Below are positions 46,046 through 55,558 of a stretch of 64,000 nt of DNA, piece after piece. Numbering within the stretch: position 1 is the first letter of the stretch; each line of letters opens with the position of its first letter. The notes under the pieces are model-generated. The model did no database searches. It was not told the DNA's origin and worked only from the letters and a program-made list of their open reading frames with translations. This stretch comes from Bacteroidales bacterium (lineage in GTDB: Bacteria > Bacteroidota > Bacteroidia > Bacteroidales > M50B96): positions 62,001-126,000 of the forward strand of contig JAIOYV010000001.1 in the NCBI GenBank assembly GCA_021740905.1. Direction: 5' to 3'. The position numbers and the translations under genes were made by a program.

Positions 46046-47476
46046 TTATAATTCTCCTCTTCGTTTTACTAATTCTACTTTTATCTCATGCACTCTTTCT
46101 TCATCAAGGCTATATTTCCACATCACCCAAATGGCAATTGCCGCAGTTATAACCGGAATAGAGATATCTGCAATACGTAGATTCGTCATTGTGTCAGCTG
46201 CCTGAATTGCAGCATTTTGATCAAAGCCAACCAATTTTAATACTAAGCCACCAAGGACTAAAGCGATGGCCTGGCCTAATTTTACCATCCACCAATAAAT
46301 GGCCCCAAAAGTTCCTTCTTTACGGGGCATACCATTCTTCAATTCATCTAAATCACAAACATCTGCAGTCATGCTCATCATTAGTGTGAATAAACCACCA
46401 ATACCAAAAGACATTAGAGGAACCGGCATAAAAATCAACCAGGGATTTCCTGGATTAAATCCCCACCATTTTAGCGCATAACCTACTATTGAAATAGCTG
46501 TTGAAATGATAAAGGCCCTTCGTTTCCCCCATCTTGTGGCCATCGCTGTAATTACCGGAATAACTAGAAATGCAGTTGCCATAGCACTTATCGTTGAAAA
46601 CCAGGCTGGCCATGTTCCAGTAATTCCATAGTCGCCATTAAACATGTAAAAAACGATAATGAAATAGCTAAACGAAGCGACCATTTGAAACCCGTTAAAG
46701 ACTAAAAATGTGGCTCCACAAAGTTTCATAAAAGGTTTGTTTTTTGAAATTTGGGCAATTCCTTTAAGCAAATCTTTTAAATTAGTGAACAAACTACTAA
46801 ATGTGATTTTTGCCCTGTTTTCCATTTTGCCCGGATCAATTCCCTTACAAAATATTGCGGGTAAAATTCCCAGCGATAAACATATTGCCCCAACGAAAAT
46901 TGAAAGTTGGCGAACACCTATTACTTGTGTTTCAAATAAATCAGGGTCAGCAATGAGAACCCAAAACCAGGGCACAATCATCCATGCAATTTGACCGACT
47001 ACTTGGGAAAATCCCATTAAGCGAGTGCGCTCGGAATAGTCAGAAGTCATTTCGTAACCTAACCCTATTAAGGGTGTTGAAAAGATTGTATTTCCAATTA
47101 GATAGACCAGCGACAAGATCAGGAAATACCAAAAATTATACATCTGAGTGCGCTCGGGATCAAGTTGCCATAAAACGGCAAACAATACACCACTTAAAAT
47201 AGCACCGGCAAAAATATACGGTCTTCTGCGCCCATATCTCGATTTGGTATTGTCCGATATATACCCCATTATGGGGTCGGTAATAGCATCAAAGATTCGC
47301 GGAAGCCCACCCAACAAACCTGCTAGAAAAGGATCCATCCCAAAGGCTGTCACTAAAAAGAACATAAAAATGCCAAGTGCACCGGGTAATAAATTATTCA
47401 CTAAGTTCCCTGCACCAAAAGCCATTTTCTGTCCGATGGGTACAACATCTTTTGCAGCTGTTTTATAATGTGCCAT
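46046..47476 (-). CDS. MFS sugar:cation symporter (GPH type)
   Basis: 476 aa, 12 predicted TM helices, standard length. Hallmarks: QKMAFGAGNLVNNLLPGALG, DAITDPIMGYISDNTKSRYGRRRPYIF and GLGYEMTSDYSERTRLMGFSQVVGQ. No periplasmic insert, unlike the second MFS gene of the locus. Probably imports glucose or short beta-glucan products into the cytoplasm, where the adjacent GH17 and phosphorylase genes would act. Overlaps the upstream GH17 gene by 14 nt. Confidence 0.9.
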   Translation of the reverse strand: MAHYKTAAKDVVPIGQKMAFGAGNLVNNLLPGALGIFMFFLVTAFGMDPFLAGLLGGLPRIFDAITDPIMGYISDNTKSRYGRRRPYIFAGAILSGVLFAVLWQLDPERTQMYNFWYFLILSLVYLIGNTIFSTPLIGLGYEMTSDYSERTRLMGFSQVVGQIAWMIVPWFWVLIADPDLFETQVIGVRQLSIFVGAICLSLGILPAIFCKGIDPGKMENRAKITFSSLFTNLKDLLKGIAQISKNKPFMKLCGATFLVFNGFQMVASFSYFIIVFYMFNGDYGITGTWPAWFSTISAMATAFLVIPVITAMATRWGKRRAFIISTAISIVGYALKWWGFNPGNPWLIFMPVPLMSFGIGGLFTLMMSMTADVCDLDELKNGMPRKEGTFGAIYWWMVKLGQAIALVLGGLVLKLVGFDQNAAIQAADTMTNLRIADISIPVITAAIAIWVMWKYSLDEERVHEIKVELVKRRGEL

Positions 47477-48500
47477 TTGAATTTTCTTTTGTGTCTCTTA
47501 AAATTCTCTTTCCTTTTGAAATTTGATTTTTGGAATTTGTATTTTGGGATTTCTCCCCTTGCATCACCTTCTTTGGTTTTCTGTCCACTGTAAATAAGCC
47601 CCAGTGTTTTTCAGGTTCAAGAGCCTCGGGCGATCCTTTCCAGGGTTCGTCGAAAGCTTCGAATACAAAAGTGAGAATCCCTTCCTTCTTGCTCCAGGCT
47701 GCTAAATCGTTGAAATATATTTGTTGAAACTCTTCGCTTACATTTTGAGGGTCGATCCCACGACCGTTCGAATTGGTAGCCCAACCCGCCTCGGTTATCA
47801 CAACCGGCTTATTGGGGTATAGCACTGCAACTCCATAGAAATTTTGCTTGGTGTATTCCAGTGCATCGTGGATATTTTTGTATTCCCATACCGGGTAGGT
47901 GTGTATGGAAATGAAATCAACTTCATTGGCCAGGTCATGCAATTTGCTGTTCCAGGGGACATAGTTTTCGCAAAAGGTTATAGGCTGTTGGGTTTCCCTT
48001 TTAATTAACCTTACATACTCAATTACTTTTTCAACCGGAACAAAATGATCGGTCCAATCGACCGTGGCCTCGTTTCCGGCTGAGAGTGAAAAGATAATTT
48101 CGGGGTATTTGTTGGCCAGATAAATCAAACTCATTATTTCTTCGAGGTTCCGGGTTTTATTCCGGTTTAATTCTTCTTCAGAATAAATGGTACCCCATGG
48201 ACATCCGAAGTTGTTCATCTCGGCTGCAATATAAGCACCCAACATCACCCTAAAATTGAGCTTTTCTTTTTGGATCACCTGTAGAACAATCTCCGCATGA
48301 TGGCTACAATCGTACAGGCGTAAATATTTCCAACGATCCTGAAGGATTAACAGGTCCTCCTTTACCTCCTCATAAGAAGGGTAAATTTCAGAACCCGGAC
48401 TTTGTCCATCGCGATAACCTGAATAACAAATCCCACTGCCGGGGTTTATGCCCAGTTCAGCAAATACGTTTATATGTTTCCTCTCGGGATTATTTTCCAT
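47463..48500 (-). CDS. GH17-family glycosidase without signal peptide
   Basis: 345 aa. GH17 barrel with SAGNEATVDW (acid/base E144) and ITEAGW (nucleophile E237), plus ISIHTYPVW. The N-terminus (MENNPERKHINVFAELGINPGSG) has no signal peptide or lipobox, so the enzyme should be cytoplasmic. The last 25 residues are polar and low complexity. Overlaps its neighbours by 11 and 14 nt, so it is translationally coupled. Could be an endo-1,3-glucanase or transglycosylase on imported oligosaccharides. Confidence 0.85.
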   Translation of the reverse strand: MENNPERKHINVFAELGINPGSGICYSGYRDGQSPGSEIYPSYEEVKEDLLILQDRWKYLRLYDCSHHAEIVLQVIQKEKLNFRVMLGAYIAAEMNNFGCPWGTIYSEEELNRNKTRNLEEIMSLIYLANKYPEIIFSLSAGNEATVDWTDHFVPVEKVIEYVRLIKRETQQPITFCENYVPWNSKLHDLANEVDFISIHTYPVWEYKNIHDALEYTKQNFYGVAVLYPNKPVVITEAGWATNSNGRGIDPQNVSEEFQQIYFNDLAAWSKKEGILTFVFEAFDEPWKGSPEALEPEKHWGLFTVDRKPKKVMQGEKSQNTNSKNQISKGKRILRDTKENSNGTL

Positions 48501-49380
48501 ATTTTAATTTTCCGTCTTTGTCCCATAATCCCCAAAAGGCACCAACATCGCCTTCATCGCTTGTTTTCCAGGCCTCATCAAACGATGAGAAATAAAATAT
48601 GTCGATATTATCCTCTTCGGACCATAGTTGGGCATTAATGAAATATTTTATGGCGTTCTCTGTACTTGGTTCTGCACCATAGAATTCTTCCCCAACATTT
48701 GGCCATCCGGTTTCGGATATGATTACCTTTTTCCCGTTGGCAATTTGGAGAGCACGACGGTACATATCTTTCATGTATAGAAATGAATGTTCCAGGCTGC
48801 AACCTTCCCAGAAAGGATAACAATTGGCAAGTATTACATCGCAGGCCTCAGTTATTTTAGGATGATTCTCAAATTGGTAGTAGGCATCGACATAGCCCAC
48901 GGGCATATTGGGCGCCTCTTTTTTCACCCTAAGGATATAGTCCAAAAGTTCCTCCTCGCTCAAGTCGCCACGGTACAAAACCTCGTTGCCCACAGCCAAA
49001 ATATCGGCATAGCCCTCCTTTGCGATTTGAATGGCATTGGCGATTTCCTTTTCGTTAATCCTTTTATTCACTCCGAGCCAGGCACCCACCATAGTTTTGA
49101 TCCCATATTCATGAGCCACCCGCGGGATAAGCTCATTGCCATCGGTACACGAAAACGATCGGATCCACTTTGTGTAGGGTTTGATAAGCTCCATCCGGTT
49201 TCTTATCTGCGCTTCACTAATTTGGGAACCGGGTGCCTGTTCTTCGAGATAGGGGCTAAAACAAAGCCCCCGCATCCCGTTTTGCAATACTTTGGTAAAC
49301 ATGGTCTGTAGTTCTTCCCTGCTTTTATTGGCGAAGTTTATTCCCGCCAACGACATAATATTTTCTGATCTTCTTGACAT
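48490..49380 (-). CDS. GH17-family glycosidase without signal peptide, shorter paralogue
   Basis: 296 aa, essentially one GH17 domain: FSPYLEEQAPGSQ near the N-terminus, AVGNEVLYRGD (E133 acid/base), ANCYPFWEG and ISETGWPNVGEEF (E223 nucleophile). No signal peptide, so probably cytoplasmic. It resembles the next gene in architecture but not closely in sequence. 17 nt after the GH149-like gene. Confidence 0.85.
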   Translation of the reverse strand: MSRRSENIMSLAGINFANKSREELQTMFTKVLQNGMRGLCFSPYLEEQAPGSQISEAQIRNRMELIKPYTKWIRSFSCTDGNELIPRVAHEYGIKTMVGAWLGVNKRINEKEIANAIQIAKEGYADILAVGNEVLYRGDLSEEELLDYILRVKKEAPNMPVGYVDAYYQFENHPKITEACDVILANCYPFWEGCSLEHSFLYMKDMYRRALQIANGKKVIISETGWPNVGEEFYGAEPSTENAIKYFINAQLWSEEDNIDIFYFSSFDEAWKTSDEGDVGAFWGLWDKDGKLKYGK

Positions 49381-49397
49381 ATCTATTTCAGATAAGA

Positions 49398-52300
49398 CTA
49401 TTGAATAATTGAGACTTCGATGAGTGCGATTTCGTTTGTGCGATTAAAAACCAGGCTGCTTATTTTCTTTTCCAGCTTGTTGCCTGCGATTTCATCCCGG
49501 CGATTGTCGGTGTACACCACCACAATTTTTTCCTGATCGGCAAGCGTGTAAACTACCGGCACCTGGCAAAGGGTAAAGCCAAGCTGTTTCTTTTGTAAGG
49601 AAAGCTGTTGAATCTTTCCATCCAGGGAAACGTACTCAAACACCTGCTCTTTCAGTAAAAATTCCTTTTTGTTGATGAGGGTGAGATCGAACAGGATTTC
49701 GCCCTTTATGATCCGCACCCCAATTTCTCCCATGCGCGAAATCACATCTTCTTTCACCTGACCAGTCATGCCGGGCTGCTTGGCACCAGCGTTGCCGGGC
49801 GTGTGGGAATAGGCATCGGTGGGGAATGCACCGTACAATTTGGGTGATTTATAAAGGCCAATCCCTGCCTTAATCTCATAAAAATGATCTTTGAGTTTTC
49901 CAATAATCAGAGGGTCGGCATCCTCGTCCACAGCCTTGAAGAAACATTCTTCGGTGGCCAACAATAGTTTCCCAACCATGTGCCAGTAAATACTGCCCAG
50001 TCCTTCGTACCCATAGAAAGTACCCGATCTGCCAGTGAAGGATTGATGGTCGAACATTTCTTCGTAAATATCCAAAACCTTTGCTTTTTCCTCTTGCACA
50101 AGGCTGCCATAGTTTTTCGAATCGAGCTGGTCGAGGGCCGTTTCAAGCACATTGGCATTTCGGAACGATCCATCGAAATGACAATGCCCCGAATTGTCAG
50201 CACTCAGAATGGAAGAATTGTTATCGGCTATCAGCTTCTTCAATAGTTTCGATCCTTCAACCTTATCGGTTGGGATATTGTTTCTCTCGTTGAAGCGAGG
50301 CAATTGCCTGTCGGGATAAAGCAAATAACTGTATTGATCCTGCCTGAACAAGGGGCTCCATTTCAAGTGGTCGAGCACATCGAGGCTTTCTTTTGCTGAA
50401 AGCAAGCCCGAACTCAGTACGGCAACCTGGCCTTCGAGCATCACATACAAGTGCCGGATCGAAATTCCATTCCACTTAAACGAAATTAAGTTATATGCTT
50501 GATAAAGCCCATCTTCGCCTTTGTTTACACGGATAGACTGATCGATATACTCCAAGGCAACTTTTGTAAAAGCGACCAGTTCCCTTGCGTTTACTGTCGA
50601 TTTCTTTCCAGAAAATGAATTTTTATAGATTGAATTTCGATAGTTCGACCCAGCCTCTCCCAAAACATCGGCAAAGTAGCGGCGTTTCTCGTCCGAAAAC
50701 CCCATTTCCAAAAGGATGGTATTATCTGCAAATAGCTTATAAATAGCGTCGAAAAGAGTTTTTACTTCTTCCGAAATAGAGATGGTTTTTACCTCGGTGC
50801 TGCTGAATTTATCAATCCAAAACTGCAAAGCCCTGCGCAGATAATAAAGCGTGACCATCGAAACCCCATTGCCCACGAGGGCATTGTTTGCATCGTTCCA
50901 TTCGGGTCGCTGGGTGTTTAACCAAATACCTGCCTCGGGAATAAAATTGCTCAATTTAGCCAGCAATGAAACCAGCACCTTTTCGGTGAGATTCACATGT
51001 AGTGTTTCATCGCCCTTTCTTACCAAACGACCATCGGCTCCAATTTCTTTAACCAATTCTTTAATCCGATTATTCAGATCACCATCAAAATCGATGGTTG
51101 CCTGTGGATTTTTAACGATTTCCTGGTACGACTTAATCCGGTAAGGAACATTAGCATACGCAAAAATTTCTTTCGTCAGCAACTTGTCCAGCTTTCCGGG
51201 ATGATAGGCTTCTGAAAGTTCGAGCAACTTTTGCAAATAGATTACCTGGTGATCGCCCCAATAGCCGATATAGGCCCAGGGATCATCTGGTTCGGGACTT
51301 TCCCAATCAATGCCATCGCGTTTGATCCGGTAGGGGTTGTACCCATCGGGCGTAGAGGCGTTCACAAACTTGCTGATGATATTCTCGATGTATCCGGGAT
51401 AGGACAAACTCAGGGCTTCCCAGTTCTGAAAGATGTCGCGCCAGTTTCCCTGATAGTCTGATTTAGGGGAACCATCTTCATTTTTAGTTTCGATGGAAAA
51501 TTGATTCCACGGACGGCTGGGATCGCCATGGCGACGGCTAAACGTAAGGGGCAAATATTCGTAACAGATCCGTATAAAATCGGGGTTGCCGGTCTTATAT
51601 GCAAGGTCTATCAGGTCTTTGTCCGAAATTTCCGCAGGCAAAGAAATCAGCGTGGCGGCAAGTTCGAGGCTGATATTCTTGTTGGTTTGCTCCACAAATT
51701 TCCTGAAATCATTCCCTTCAACAATGTAATTATTGAGATAAATCCCCCCGCGCATTACATTGAAAAGGGTATTGGTGAAATGCCTTGCCGAACAAAGTTC
51801 TTCGTGACTGCTTTGTAAACCATCGGCCCCGGAAACAATTTTAATCAGGTTGGTAGTTCCTTTTTTGATGTCAGCGTTTACCAATTTGGTATGGTTCACC
51901 TGCCCTTTTAGGAATTTGTTCAGATTGGCAACATCGGTGGTGTTTTGGTTGATCTCGGCCACAAATAGCCAATCTCTATCCTGGTTTGGTTCAAGGTTTA
52001 ATTCGGCATGAACAAAATAAGCTCCCCTGGCAGCCCTCACATCCGTTTCGGTTTGCACGGGCAATCCACATTTATAATCATCCAATTGATTGGCCGAAAT
52101 AAGGATTTTTGAATCCTTCAAACCCTGCGACCATACTGTAGTGGCATTCAACGATTCGCTCGGCTCGGCCCGGTCGACCGGTATGGAACTCAGCATAAAA
52201 AGGCCAAGACCCGTTTTCTCGATCAGTTCGTTCTTTTTGTAGCCGTCGAGGAGGTTGCTGTATTCATTTTGAAATTCATAAAAAACGCCATGTGGGAGTA

Positions 52301-52850
52301 TGTTTTGCAAGCCATCGAGTATTTCAACTTTCAGTGATTTGCTGCTTCTATTGGTTATTACCGATTTCTTGACAAAGCCATAAAGCTCGCTGCTGTACCA
52401 TCCGTACTTGAAACTGATCTCCAGGTCGTCGTTTATTTCTTCGAAGATGAGTTTGTTGCCATAGATGGATTTATATAGGTTCCGCTCAATTTTGTAGATC
52501 GAACTATGCTCTTTCGAGAAAGGTTCCCAAAGGTAGCTTCGTCGTGCTTCGCTTACGAAGAGGATGGTTTTGCTGCCCGTGCGATCGTAATAATCATGAA
52601 TCTTATCATCGGTATAGTAAGGAAATAGCGCATTGTTCCGGTCCTTTCGCCCTGCTGAAAGCGACCCGTTGCTCGAAATAAAATTCCAGTGGTCGGAATC
52701 GCTGACTATGGTCATCAGAAAATCTGGCATCTGGTGATAATTCGTGATTTTGTAAAACTTCTCACCTTCCATTTCGACAAAACCCCCTTTGACCTTTGCC
52801 GGGGTGCAGTCTAAAAATGTGTCGCCTAAGTATATTTTTTTCCTTTTCAT
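49398..52850 (-). CDS. GH149-like beta-1,3-oligoglucan phosphorylase
   Basis: About 1150 aa from ATG 52850 (MKRKKIYLGDTF), chosen over a start 27 nt upstream. A large (alpha/alpha)6-type phosphorylase: N-terminal beta domain, linker, helical barrel with the PEWNDANNALVGNG block (around residue 650) carrying the candidate catalytic Asp, and a C-terminal beta region. Size and context suit GH149 (beta-1,3-glucan phosphorylases, about 1100 aa); GH94 or GH161 membership is less likely but not excluded. It would convert laminari-oligosaccharides plus phosphate to glucose-1-phosphate. No signal peptide; cytoplasmic. First gene of a tight five-gene operon. Confidence 0.78.
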   Translation of the reverse strand: MKRKKIYLGDTFLDCTPAKVKGGFVEMEGEKFYKITNYHQMPDFLMTIVSDSDHWNFISSNGSLSAGRKDRNNALFPYYTDDKIHDYYDRTGSKTILFVSEARRSYLWEPFSKEHSSIYKIERNLYKSIYGNKLIFEEINDDLEISFKYGWYSSELYGFVKKSVITNRSSKSLKVEILDGLQNILPHGVFYEFQNEYSNLLDGYKKNELIEKTGLGLFMLSSIPVDRAEPSESLNATTVWSQGLKDSKILISANQLDDYKCGLPVQTETDVRAARGAYFVHAELNLEPNQDRDWLFVAEINQNTTDVANLNKFLKGQVNHTKLVNADIKKGTTNLIKIVSGADGLQSSHEELCSARHFTNTLFNVMRGGIYLNNYIVEGNDFRKFVEQTNKNISLELAATLISLPAEISDKDLIDLAYKTGNPDFIRICYEYLPLTFSRRHGDPSRPWNQFSIETKNEDGSPKSDYQGNWRDIFQNWEALSLSYPGYIENIISKFVNASTPDGYNPYRIKRDGIDWESPEPDDPWAYIGYWGDHQVIYLQKLLELSEAYHPGKLDKLLTKEIFAYANVPYRIKSYQEIVKNPQATIDFDGDLNNRIKELVKEIGADGRLVRKGDETLHVNLTEKVLVSLLAKLSNFIPEAGIWLNTQRPEWNDANNALVGNGVSMVTLYYLRRALQFWIDKFSSTEVKTISISEEVKTLFDAIYKLFADNTILLEMGFSDEKRRYFADVLGEAGSNYRNSIYKNSFSGKKSTVNARELVAFTKVALEYIDQSIRVNKGEDGLYQAYNLISFKWNGISIRHLYVMLEGQVAVLSSGLLSAKESLDVLDHLKWSPLFRQDQYSYLLYPDRQLPRFNERNNIPTDKVEGSKLLKKLIADNNSSILSADNSGHCHFDGSFRNANVLETALDQLDSKNYGSLVQEEKAKVLDIYEEMFDHQSFTGRSGTFYGYEGLGSIYWHMVGKLLLATEECFFKAVDEDADPLIIGKLKDHFYEIKAGIGLYKSPKLYGAFPTDAYSHTPGNAGAKQPGMTGQVKEDVISRMGEIGVRIIKGEILFDLTLINKKEFLLKEQVFEYVSLDGKIQQLSLQKKQLGFTLCQVPVVYTLADQEKIVVVYTDNRRDEIAGNKLEKKISSLVFNRTNEIALIEVSIIQ

Positions 52851-52910
52851 TATTCGTTCTTTAATCTCAAAGTTCAATCTCTACGTTCCAATCAATCTGC
52901 TATGATTGTT

Positions 52911-53118
52911 GAACCCTTTCAGGGTTCCAAATATTCCTACTTCCCATACCCCGCACTGCGTACGGGGTTATTCATGTTCAATCCTTTCAGGATTGCTTCC
53001 AGCAAATTGGAATTATTACCGAATTGATTTCCTAAGCGTACAACCACGAAGTGGTTAAACGTGAATAGCCACAGGTGAAACCTGTGGAAATAGACAGCAC
53101 GTAAATCCTGAATCCTAA
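52911..53118. repeat. Palindromic hairpin cluster before GH149 gene
   Basis: Same family as 24940-25160: GAACCCTTTCAGGGTTC (52911-52927), ACCCCGCACTGCGTACGGGGT-like (52948-52968), AATCCTTTCAGGATT (52980-52994), AACCACGAAGTGGTT (53042-53056, identical to the ftsA-ftsZ1 copy), CCACAGGTGAAACCTGTGG (53069-53087). It fills most of the gap 52851-53202, so the GH149 operon likely starts a new transcript here. Confidence 0.75.
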
Positions 53119-53202
53119 AGGGATTCAACAATAAAACAAGCTGTTTCTGCAACAAGAAGGTTTTGCTGACAACCCTTGATAATATTTGATTTTTAATATT
53201 TG

Positions 53203-55521
53203 TCATTTGCTATTTCCTCCCATGTAAAAACGGTCTGTTTTGTCACCTATCCGAACCGTAAAATACCCTGGTTCTGCAATCCATTTATTATGCTGATCCA
53301 CAAATTTCAGGTCATCGGAATTAATGGTAAATTCCACTTTTTGCTTTTCGCCGGGCTTGAGATTGATCTTCCTGAACCGCTTCAAAAGCTTAACTGGTGG
53401 TGAAATAGAGGCCACTTCGTCCGATACAAAAAGAAGGACTGATTCTTTTCCGGCAATCTCTCCCGTATTGGTAACCTCAACACTTATGTTCACCGATTCA
53501 TTCATTGGAAAGGAATCGCTGCCGAGTTGAATTTCTGAATACTCAAAAGTGGTGTAACTCAAGCCAAAACCAAATTCATATTGAGGTTTAAACCCATCCA
53601 AACCAAAGGTCACATCGCGTTCGTCGGATATAGGGTGATCCAGCGTCCATATCGATCCCGAATACCGTGGGTAGGTATAGGGCAATTTGCCGGATGGGTT
53701 ATGGTCGCCAAACAGCACATCGGCAATGGCACGACCACCTTCGTTGCCCGGAAGGTATGCCATCACGATTGCCTGAGACAGTGGTTCAATCTCCCGGATT
53801 ATCCGTGGCCTTCCCTGCACCATGACCAAAATTACAGGTTTGCCTGTGGCAGTTAATTCTTTCACTAATTGTTGTTGAACATCAGGCAAATCGAGTTCAT
53901 CGATATCGCTGGGTTTTTCGGTGGCCGGTTTTTCTCCAACACAAGCGATTATAATATCAGCCTGTTTTGCTTTTCGTACTGCTGCCGGAATATCTATTTC
54001 TTCGGTGTAACCGGTACCTTTCGCATAGCTAACATTTTCGGCACCAATTTTTTGTTGTACTGCCTGAAGGATGGTCAATTTATCCAGATCGTTGAATATA
54101 GTGTCCTGCCCGGACCATGTACGCGACCAAGCACCATTCAGGTAATTAATCGAATTGGCAGAAACACCTGTAATCAGTACTTTGCTCTCTTTCGGTAAAG
54201 GCAAAATATCATTTGAATTCTTTAGAAGCGTAATGCTTTCGCAAGCAATGTGGTGGTTTATGCTGTCTGATTCTGGGGATGCAAACTCATCGTAAGAGCG
54301 GCTTTCGAACATCGGATCCTCGAATATGCCAGATTTAAACTTCACATAGAGAATTCTACGAACTGCATCATCCACTCTGGATATGGGAACTTCTCCATCC
54401 TTCACCAGTTCGATCAAATGAACAGCAAAGCTCTCATCGTAAGGATCCATGCACATATCCAATCCGGCCAACACACTTTTTTTCACCGCCTCTCTTTCAT
54501 CTGCTGCCACCTGATGGATAAGTAACAGATTGTCCACATCGCTCCAGTCTGACAGGACAAAACCCTTGAATCCTAATTCATCTTTCAGAAGTTTTGTAAT
54601 CAGATTATAGTCGACATGCGAAGGGACTCCGTTTAAAGAACCGGACGAAATCATTAAGCTAAGAAGACCCATTTTGATAGCTGATTCGAAGGGTGGCAGC
54701 AAACTTTGGCGGATTATCCTCTCGGGCAACATGATCGGTGAGCGGTCTTTGCCATTATAGGATGCCCCATAACCAATAAAATGTTTGGGGCAAGCCACAA
54801 CCTTATTGTATGCAGCGGGATTCTCTCCTTGCATCCCGTCCAGAATTGCCTTGCCCATTTCAGTAGTCAGGTAGGTATCTTCACCAAAACTTTCGTAAAT
54901 CCGTCCCCACAATGGATGCCGCGATACATCCAAAACCGGTGCATAATTCCAGGGAATAGCACTGGCTTTAAGTTCATAAGCGGTTAACTCTCCGGCAATT
55001 TTTGCGAATTCGGGTTCGAAGGTTGCGGCCAGGTTTATTTGGTGGGGAGTCATCACAGACCCGGCTGTATAATTTGCTCCATGAACAGCATCGATGCCGT
55101 ACAAAAGGGGGATCTTCAAGCGGGTATTTTTCTTTGCATATTCCTGAAGGAAGCCGATGTTATAGCGCCATTGCTCTGGGGTCATAGGAAAGGTACTCAG
55201 GTTTTGGACCGATCCTGCACCATAAGTAACCAACAGCCTGTTCAGCTTTTCCTCATCAAAAATAAGCGTATCACGACCGGCAAAAAATTCGCCTTCCAAC
55301 AATGCAGCAAAACCTAAATTAAGCATTTGCCCTACCTTTTCTTCCAGGGTCATCAGAGACATAAGGCTATCTACTTTTGCGTAGGTCTGGGCATCGAGGT
55401 CGTTTGTAGTGTTCGGCTTTGTGTTGCATGAAACCAGGAACAAGGAGTAAGTAAAAACAAGAAAGGTCCACCAATTCGCTTTTGCAGATTTCAATCGTAT
55501 GTCAATTTTTGTTTTCCTCAT
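53203..55521 (-). CDS. GH3 beta-glucosidase-like lipoprotein
   Basis: 772 aa. Lipobox ending at C32 (SLFLVSC). GH3 N-terminal barrel with LLYGIDAVHGANY, KHFIGYGAS and nucleophile D325 in FVLSDWSDVD, then the alpha/beta sandwich and a C-terminal fibronectin-type III-like domain. Likely trims beta-1,3- or beta-1,6-linked glucosyl units from laminarin oligosaccharides in the periplasm or at the outer membrane. Follows the GH16 gene by 37 nt. Confidence 0.9.
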   Translation of the reverse strand: MRKTKIDIRLKSAKANWWTFLVFTYSLFLVSCNTKPNTTNDLDAQTYAKVDSLMSLMTLEEKVGQMLNLGFAALLEGEFFAGRDTLIFDEEKLNRLLVTYGAGSVQNLSTFPMTPEQWRYNIGFLQEYAKKNTRLKIPLLYGIDAVHGANYTAGSVMTPHQINLAATFEPEFAKIAGELTAYELKASAIPWNYAPVLDVSRHPLWGRIYESFGEDTYLTTEMGKAILDGMQGENPAAYNKVVACPKHFIGYGASYNGKDRSPIMLPERIIRQSLLPPFESAIKMGLLSLMISSGSLNGVPSHVDYNLITKLLKDELGFKGFVLSDWSDVDNLLLIHQVAADEREAVKKSVLAGLDMCMDPYDESFAVHLIELVKDGEVPISRVDDAVRRILYVKFKSGIFEDPMFESRSYDEFASPESDSINHHIACESITLLKNSNDILPLPKESKVLITGVSANSINYLNGAWSRTWSGQDTIFNDLDKLTILQAVQQKIGAENVSYAKGTGYTEEIDIPAAVRKAKQADIIIACVGEKPATEKPSDIDELDLPDVQQQLVKELTATGKPVILVMVQGRPRIIREIEPLSQAIVMAYLPGNEGGRAIADVLFGDHNPSGKLPYTYPRYSGSIWTLDHPISDERDVTFGLDGFKPQYEFGFGLSYTTFEYSEIQLGSDSFPMNESVNISVEVTNTGEIAGKESVLLFVSDEVASISPPVKLLKRFRKINLKPGEKQKVEFTINSDDLKFVDQHNKWIAEPGYFTVRIGDKTDRFYMGGNSK

Positions 55522-55558
55522 TTTTTTATACTTGTTCTGAATTCAAATCAGCTTATAT

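Noticed and set aside
52937-53206. Minus-strand open frame between GH3 and GH149 genes
   Set aside because: Entirely within the palindromic repeat cluster.
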